Below are positions 59,300 through 64,000 of a stretch of DNA of 64,000 bases, piece after piece. The notes under the pieces are model-generated. The model saw nothing but the letters and a program-made list of their open reading frames with translations. It did no database searches and was not told the DNA's origin. The stretch's first letter is position 1. Every line of letters begins with the position of its first letter. Location of the stretch: NCBI GenBank assembly GCA_024195585.1, contig SWBL01000042.1:146844-210843 (forward strand), in the 5' to 3' direction. This DNA is from Aureobasidium sp. EXF-3400 (Eukaryota; Ascomycota; Dothideomycetes; Dothideales; Saccotheciaceae). The translations under genes were made by a program, and so were the position numbers.

Positions 59300-59599
59300 G
59301 CAGGTAGTACACGGTTAGCAAGCCCTAGAGCGGCAGGTAATATATCGCAAGATCCGGCCGATTACCGAGCTCGCATCGATCTACGAATAAATTCTTGCCT
59401 ATATAGGAAGGAAGTCCGGGTACAACCGCCGTGGCATGTTTCGGTTGAACTTCAACTCTTGCTGCGCATCTGTTCACCCACCAGCATCGATAATTTTGAC
59501 AGACTTCTAGGGATTATACACATCGAACCGAACTTCTGCAAGCAGTTAATACCGATCATCCGCGCGTGCGAGGAACAACCATCAGCACAATTGGACTGA
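59300..59599 (+). pseudogene. coding-like fragment downstream of the transcription-factor gene
   Basis: A 99-codon open frame without an ATG start, opening right after an acceptor-like ATTAG and ending in TGA. The translation contains QDPADYRARIDLRINSCLYR, PPWHVSVELQLLLRI and FDRLLGIIHIEPNFCKQLIP, with protein-like helix periodicity and low noise. It is in the same frame register as the upstream gene, but 177 nt with stops separate them and no good donor was found. It may be the gene's displaced 3' exon or part of a different broken gene. Confidence 0.35.
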
Positions 59600-59808
59600 C
59601 TGCAGAGAACCGCTGTGCATACGGACCCCAACCACTGGTACCGCTAGCGACACCGCCGACAAGAAAGGTCGTGCTCGACTCATCAACATGTGCCGAGAAC
59701 TGCAAAATCGTTTATTCAACCAGGATAAGGCAGTGCATGTCCCGTCATCCGTCTGATGAAACGTGATCGCGTGGTAGAGAACGGGCGAGTCACAGGTGAG
59801 GGAGCTGT

Positions 59809-60022
59809 CCTCCCCATGCTCTAAAGAATTTACCGCGTGTAGCTATGAAAATGCACAATACTATCAGAAAATCGGACGATATCCACTGAGAAACAACAAC
59901 TTATTGGCTCTCGATGGACGCGCCTCTTCTCCAAGAACAGCTGTGCCTTTTTATAGTGTAAACTGTGCTTGTCGCTGCAGGCGGAGTACAATGGAAGTTA
60001 CAGACTTTGGATCACGGGTAGG
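59809..60022. repeat. MITE-like element, copy 10 (full length)
   Basis: 214 bp, very close to copy 1 in length and order. Left outer CCTCCCCATGCTCTAAAGAA, inner CTATGAAAATGCACAAT, centre ATCCACTGAGAAACAACAAC, right inner GTGCCTTTTTATAG ending 59956, and a right arm GGAAGTTACAGACTTTGGAT parallel to copy 1. Confidence 0.8.
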
Positions 60023-61940
60023 GTGCCAGAGGAAATGCAAGATCGACGCAGCGAAGAAGTTCGCGATCAGCTGGTGCATTGGAAGAACCAGAGGGGAGTG
60101 GTTCAACTCCACCCTTTCCCCTCGCCCAGCAGTCCGACTGGCTCCACTCAGCGCTGTTCAGATCCCATGATCAATAGAGGTGCATGGCAGGGTAGATATC
60201 GGGCTTGATTCGTCGGCTTTTGATTTCAGTTCTGTCACTTCCATGTGCCGGCTGCCCTCGAACCTTTCTGCCCCAAAACATTTGAAAGAATTGACTTGCA
60301 TAGCCTTGCTTGGAGTCTGGTGGCTTGTGGCATAACAGCCATGTATCCAACACAGCGCATCACACGCACACATCTCGCTTACGTTCAGGCCTACTCAACC
60401 ATTTTCAGCAATGTGAAGTCTTCACTTGGCTGACGACAAAGCTGTCGAATCACCATCGTCATCAATCGGGCCAAGACAATCATGCAGAGCCCGTGTAAGT
60501 ACATAAGAGGTGCAGACGTCTAGACCGTAGCACAGGTTTTTGCTCGAGCACCAGATCGCAGATTCTCGATTGCTACGAGGCATGATTTGCCGCAAACCCG
60601 TGTTGTTTTGGTGATGCCCAACCAAGCTGCCGGGTCTAAAGCAAGCAACGCGGCGTGTGAATGATTGACAGCAAAGCATAGTTGACGAGTATTTTCCTAG
60701 CCATCTCTTTGCTTGCTGCGGACTTTGGGCCTTGACTCGGGGTGAATGTTATCGCTTCTCACGCTGCAAGTCATGTATTTCCGAGCGTTGTGCGTCTGAA
60801 ACACGTAGAAAAAGTGATCAAAAGACAATCTGCAGGTCCGGCGAAGGCTCCTTCCTCCAACAACCATTGGTCTCTCCAATAAGCGCTTCGGGTGGGAAGG
60901 CACAGGATGCTTGAGGTATCCAACGGAACCGTGCGTTGCTTGCAGACTGCCTATCTCGACATCTGGTAACGCTATTTGCTGCGGGCTCTCAACATGCACA
61001 CGCTTGAATGCGCGCGTTTTCGAATGAGATGTGAAAAGAACATGTACAGAGTGCATGAACACTGGTTGTCCAACACTCTGGTGTTTCCTCGCTGCAGGCC
61101 TCACGTACCGTTACTAGTAGCAACCAACCACGTATCGCTCTTGCCCATGTATACTGCATGACCAATTCTGAGGACGACCCTTTGACAACACAAGCAAAGA
61201 TCGGAGAGTCTCACCGACCGTTGCACTATCACTTGATCGATTACTCATCGAGCTTCATCTGCTTGTTCTTTCCTTCGATATACTACGGCTGCTCCTACCC
61301 TCCCCGTATTCCGGGATCTTTCATTTTATCACGTTCTCCTCTCGCTACGATACCAAATCACCCGGAGAGCTTCGAGAACACACACTTCGAGAGGGGGACA
61401 AGTCCAACGTGAGGCAACGAAATCATGACTTTTTGCAATCGCTGCTCTCTTCTATGTCAGAGCTGTACACCTCTGCAAGTATCATGTAGCAAACTTCGGC
61501 GTCCATGAGGAGAATGCTCACCAACCGTCCTATCGACTGTTCATCCAAGTAGTATGTTTTATGGACTCGACTGACCATACACCATTACCAGGCTCACCAA
61601 TCAGCCGATAGAAATCTGTAAGCCATATCATAGACCGCTTGCTCCCTCCACCGCTTCTGAGACTGTCAGTTGTCGACGAGGGTCGAAGCAGTCGATCAAT
61701 ACGAGACTGCGTCATTACGATCAGCCGGAACAAACCCAACCAGGAACATCGATTCTTTCAATTGAAGCCGCACTCTGCATGGGATGCGGGCGATGAAAAG
61801 AGATGGAACACAACATTATTTGCCTTACTTGGTCTCGTCCAGTCTCTGCCGATTCATGGAAAGGTTGGTTGAACATACCTGACCGTCAAAGTCGATCCGC
61901 ACAATGTGAGAAAAAAAACACTATCAAGTCAAAGTCATGT

Positions 61941-62148
61941 CCTCCCCGTGTGCCAAAGACAGTCACAATGTAGCTATAAAAATGCACAATTCTTTTATAA
62001 AGAATGTGATTTCCTTGGAGAGAACCTCGTTGGAGGCTATCTCAATGGCCAAGCTCATTTTCGAGTTGTAACTGTGCATTTCGATAGCTTATGACACCTT
62101 ATATCTCGGGATGGAGAAGGCGTCAATTCGTCTTTAGCACATGGGGAG
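61941..62148. repeat. MITE-like element, copy 11 (full length)
   Basis: 208 bp. Left outer CCTCCCCGTGTGCCAAAGAC and right outer GTCTTTAGCACATGGGGAGG are inverted repeats with two mismatches over 20 bp. Inner repeats GCTATAAAAATGCACAAT and ACTGTGCATTTCGATAGC. Sister of copy 4 along the whole length. Confidence 0.85.
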
Positions 62149-62395
62149 GCTGAGGATGGATAAAACTTTCATGAATTCTGGTATATTTGTCGTTGTAATA
62201 AACAAAAAAGGTCTGTAGGCAGTATGTGTAGATTATGCTAAAAAGGTCCTGGTAACCACATCAGGACTGGGAAGAAAAATCTCAAGACATCATGAAGAGA
62301 TGGTGAAGAAATAATAAAAGCCATCAATCGCTCGCTAATAAAAAAGAAGAAGCTCGCTAATGTGAAAAGAAGAGAAAATCAAAAAATTGGCCTTT

Positions 62396-64000
62396 TTACC
62401 AACGACGAGCAGAAGCTGTGCCATTGTTAATGTAGACCAAGATCTTGTTAGATCCACCACAAGCCTCGGTCTTATTGCCGTTGCAGGGGTAGTTGCAACC
62501 AGCAGCCAGAGGGTCCGAACCAGCAATCAAGCTGCTACTAGGGGCAACCGAACCTCCGTAACACTCTTGGTAGTACTCGGCACCGCAAACGGTGAGGCCG
62601 CTCTTTGCGCAGGCGTCCAGGCAGTTGGCGATGGTGGCGTTGTTGGCGCCGCCGGTCATGCTCATGGTGTTGGGCAACACGCGACCGTTGGTGTTGTCGG
62701 TGTAGCAAGCCATCAAGTTCCAAGTACCATAGCTCTGGCGAGCGTTGAAGGTGCTGACCCAGTTTTTGTTCACGTAGACGGAGAGGCGGTTGCCAGCTCC
62801 GCAAGTCTGGGTGCTGTCGCCGCTGCAAGCCATGTTGCAGTCGCTGGCACTAGCGCTGGAGGTAGGTGCGCTGTTAGAGCACCAGCATTCGCGTCCGTAC
62901 TCGGTACCTGCGTACTTGTATCCTAAGCTCTGGCAGGTAGAAGCGCACTTGTAGGGAGTGTTGTCGCTTCCTGAGTAAGCATTGTAGGGCAAGGCGCGGG
63001 TGCTTCCGTCAATGAAGCATCCGTAGGATGAGAAGCCTGTAGGAAGCGAGAGGGCGGTGGACGATGAAGCTGAGGCGGATGCAGTGGATGTAGAAAGTGT
63101 GGTTGCCAAGCTGCTGGATGAGGAGGCTGAGCTGCTCGAAGAAGACGAAACAATGCTGCTGCTCGACGAAGAAGAAACAGCGCTCGACGACGAGGAAGAG
63201 ACAGTGCTTGACGAGGAAGAAGCAGTGCTGCTCGATGATGAGGTCATGCTGCTGCTCGACGAGGAAGAAGAGACGGAGGAGCTTGTGCTGCTGGATGATG
63301 ATGAAGAAGCAGTGGTGCTTGAAGATGTGATCATGCTGCTGCTCGAGGATGTGGTGCTGCTGCTTGACGAGGAGACGCTCGATGAAGAAGAAGAAGAAGA
63401 GGAAGAGGAAGAGGAAGAGGAAGAAGAAGAAACGCTGCTGCTCGATGAAGTGGAAGCGACACTGCTAGTGCTGCTCGACGAGGCGGTCGACGAAGAGGCA
63501 GTCGATGATGAAACCGAGCTGCTCGAGCTGCTAAGAGACACAACGTTAGAGTTGGAGTTGACAACCAAAATAGCCGAGATGTAGTTGTTGCCGCTAGCAG
63601 TGTAAGTACCCATACTTGTCTTTAACCAACAGGTGCCTGAACCAGCGCCGTAGGCACCTCCTACATAAGTGAAACCCTGGCAGCCAGAAGAAGAGGCGGC
63701 ATCACAGGCTGTCATGCAGTCAAGGTAGGAGGAGGAAGCTGGTGCGTTTGTGTAGGCGCCGACATTGTTGTCCGAAGAACATGTAACGTTGTACGTCTTG
63801 CCGTTGGCATCAGTGACAATCTGTCCATTTGCTTGGGGGCAAAGACTGGCAGAAGAGCTGCTCGATGCTGCTGCTGATGACGATGAGACAGTGGTAGACG
63901 AAACGGTGCTGGAAGTTGCTGAGCTTGAAGTTGCTGAGCTTGAAGTTGCTGAGCTTGAAGTTGCTGAGCTTGAAGTTGCTGAGCTTGAAGTTGCTGAGCT
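62396..64000 (-). CDS. Ser-rich WSC-domain cell-wall/secreted protein (5' end beyond window)
   Basis: At least 530 residues, open at the right edge and read toward lower coordinates. The visible N-terminal part is (Thr-Ser-Ser-Ser-Ala)n repeats, then a Cys-containing PAN/apple-like region (from LCPQANGQIVTDANGKTYNV through CSSDNNVGAYTN, CQGFTYVGG and CWLKTSMGTY). A nearly pure Ser tract of about 150 residues follows, then two WSC carbohydrate-binding domains, one starting YGCFIDGSTRALPYNAYSG and one starting ACYTDNTNGRVLPNTMSMTG, each with the conserved Cys set and a CWC/ECYGG motif. It ends SARRW with no membrane helix or clear GPI signal. A role in binding wall glucan or as an adhesin is inferred from the family. 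Confidence 0.85.
   Translation of the reverse strand, partial: SSATSSSATSSSATSSSATSSSATSSSATSSTVSSTTVSSSSAAASSSSSASLCPQANGQIVTDANGKTYNVTCSSDNNVGAYTNAPASSSYLDCMTACDAASSSGCQGFTYVGGAYGAGSGTCWLKTSMGTYTASGNNYISAILVVNSNSNVVSLSSSSSSVSSSTASSSTASSSSTSSVASTSSSSSVSSSSSSSSSSSSSSSSSSVSSSSSSTTSSSSSMITSSSTTASSSSSSSTSSSVSSSSSSSSMTSSSSSTASSSSSTVSSSSSSAVSSSSSSSIVSSSSSSSASSSSSLATTLSTSTASASASSSTALSLPTGFSSYGCFIDGSTRALPYNAYSGSDNTPYKCASTCQSLGYKYAGTEYGRECWCSNSAPTSSASASDCNMACSGDSTQTCGAGNRLSVYVNKNWVSTFNARQSYGTWNLMACYTDNTNGRVLPNTMSMTGGANNATIANCLDACAKSGLTVCGAEYYQECYGGSVAPSSSLIAGSDPLAAGCNYPCNGNKTEACGGSNKILVYINNGTASARRW
63912..64000. repeat. 15-bp coding tandem repeat at window edge
   Basis: Five exact units of GAAGTTGCTGAGCTT (63912-63986) plus 14 bases of a sixth, continuing past the edge. 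Read on the minus strand they encode Thr-Ser-Ser-Ser-Ala repeats of the WSC-domain protein. Confidence 0.95.

Larger units (their letters stand above)
59600..62395. other. gene-poor stretch with element copies 10 and 11
   Basis: Apart from the elements at 59809-60022 and 61941-62148, only short chance frames are seen. AT-rich sequence at 62160-62395 is probably the 3' UTR of the WSC-domain gene. Confidence 0.45.

Noticed and set aside
63057..63584. Glu/Asp-rich plus-strand frame
   Set aside because: Antisense reading of the Ser codons of the WSC-domain gene.

Overview
This is a gene-dense stretch of a filamentous ascomycete nuclear genome (Pezizomycotina, probably Dothideomycetes). The evidence is many short GT-AG introns (44 to 97 nt, most 48 to 60 nt, often with a CTAAC/CTGAC-type branch point), genes on both strands with no operons, and fungal families such as PAN1, SET1 with the fungal RRM layout, WSC-domain proteins, an Rds1-like ferritin fold protein and a SERCA-type Ca2+ ATPase that budding yeast lacks. 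The organism assignment is inference; no rRNA or marker gene is present.

Left to right: an F-box-like gene and a secreted ferritin-like protein (0-2.2 kb); a 2.8 kb stretch with no gene I can support; SMC2 (condensin), Rab GDI and mitochondrial ribosomal protein uL29m, all on the minus strand (5-11.8 kb); a triple-KH RNA-binding protein (12.7-13.9 kb); PAN1 (15-19.4 kb) divergent from a tiny 79-residue gene; MRI1 of methionine salvage divergent from an aldo-keto reductase; a DMT/TPT transporter; a coiled-coil protein; BUD23; a lineage-specific protein; the HEL2 ribosome-collision E3 ligase; a mitochondrial-type membrane ORF lying one stop codon upstream of URA6; two small unknowns; a histidine acid phosphatase; MSH6; eIF3m; SERCA; SET1; lumazine synthase RIB4. 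After 55.7 kb the window turns gene-poor: a small membrane protein, an apparently truncated transcription-factor-like gene, then about 3 kb without a clear gene. At the right edge is the 3' part of a Ser-rich WSC-domain gene that runs off the window.

The most striking non-genic signal is a family of about 12 short (about 170-225 bp) dispersed elements with nested terminal inverted repeats: an outer one near CCTCCCCGTGTGCTAAAGAC and an inner one near CTATNGAAATGCACAAT. They have no coding capacity. They lie almost entirely between genes and look like an undescribed MITE-like family. Copies are near 0.9, 26.1, 26.3, 28.0, 29.9, 30.1, 31.6, 36.9, 37.8, 39.5, 59.9 and 62.0 kb. Two lineage-specific genes are each bracketed by copies, and one of them appears to take its C-terminus from an element.

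Most genes are independent housekeeping functions: chromosome structure and repair (SMC2, MSH6, SET1), ribosome and translation (BUD23, HEL2, eIF3m, uL29m), trafficking and endocytosis (GDI, PAN1), metabolism (MRI1, URA6, RIB4, AKR, acid phosphatase) and transport (SERCA, TPT). Exon boundaries were set by eye from splice consensus, frame closure and family conservation; no alignment or transcript data were used.
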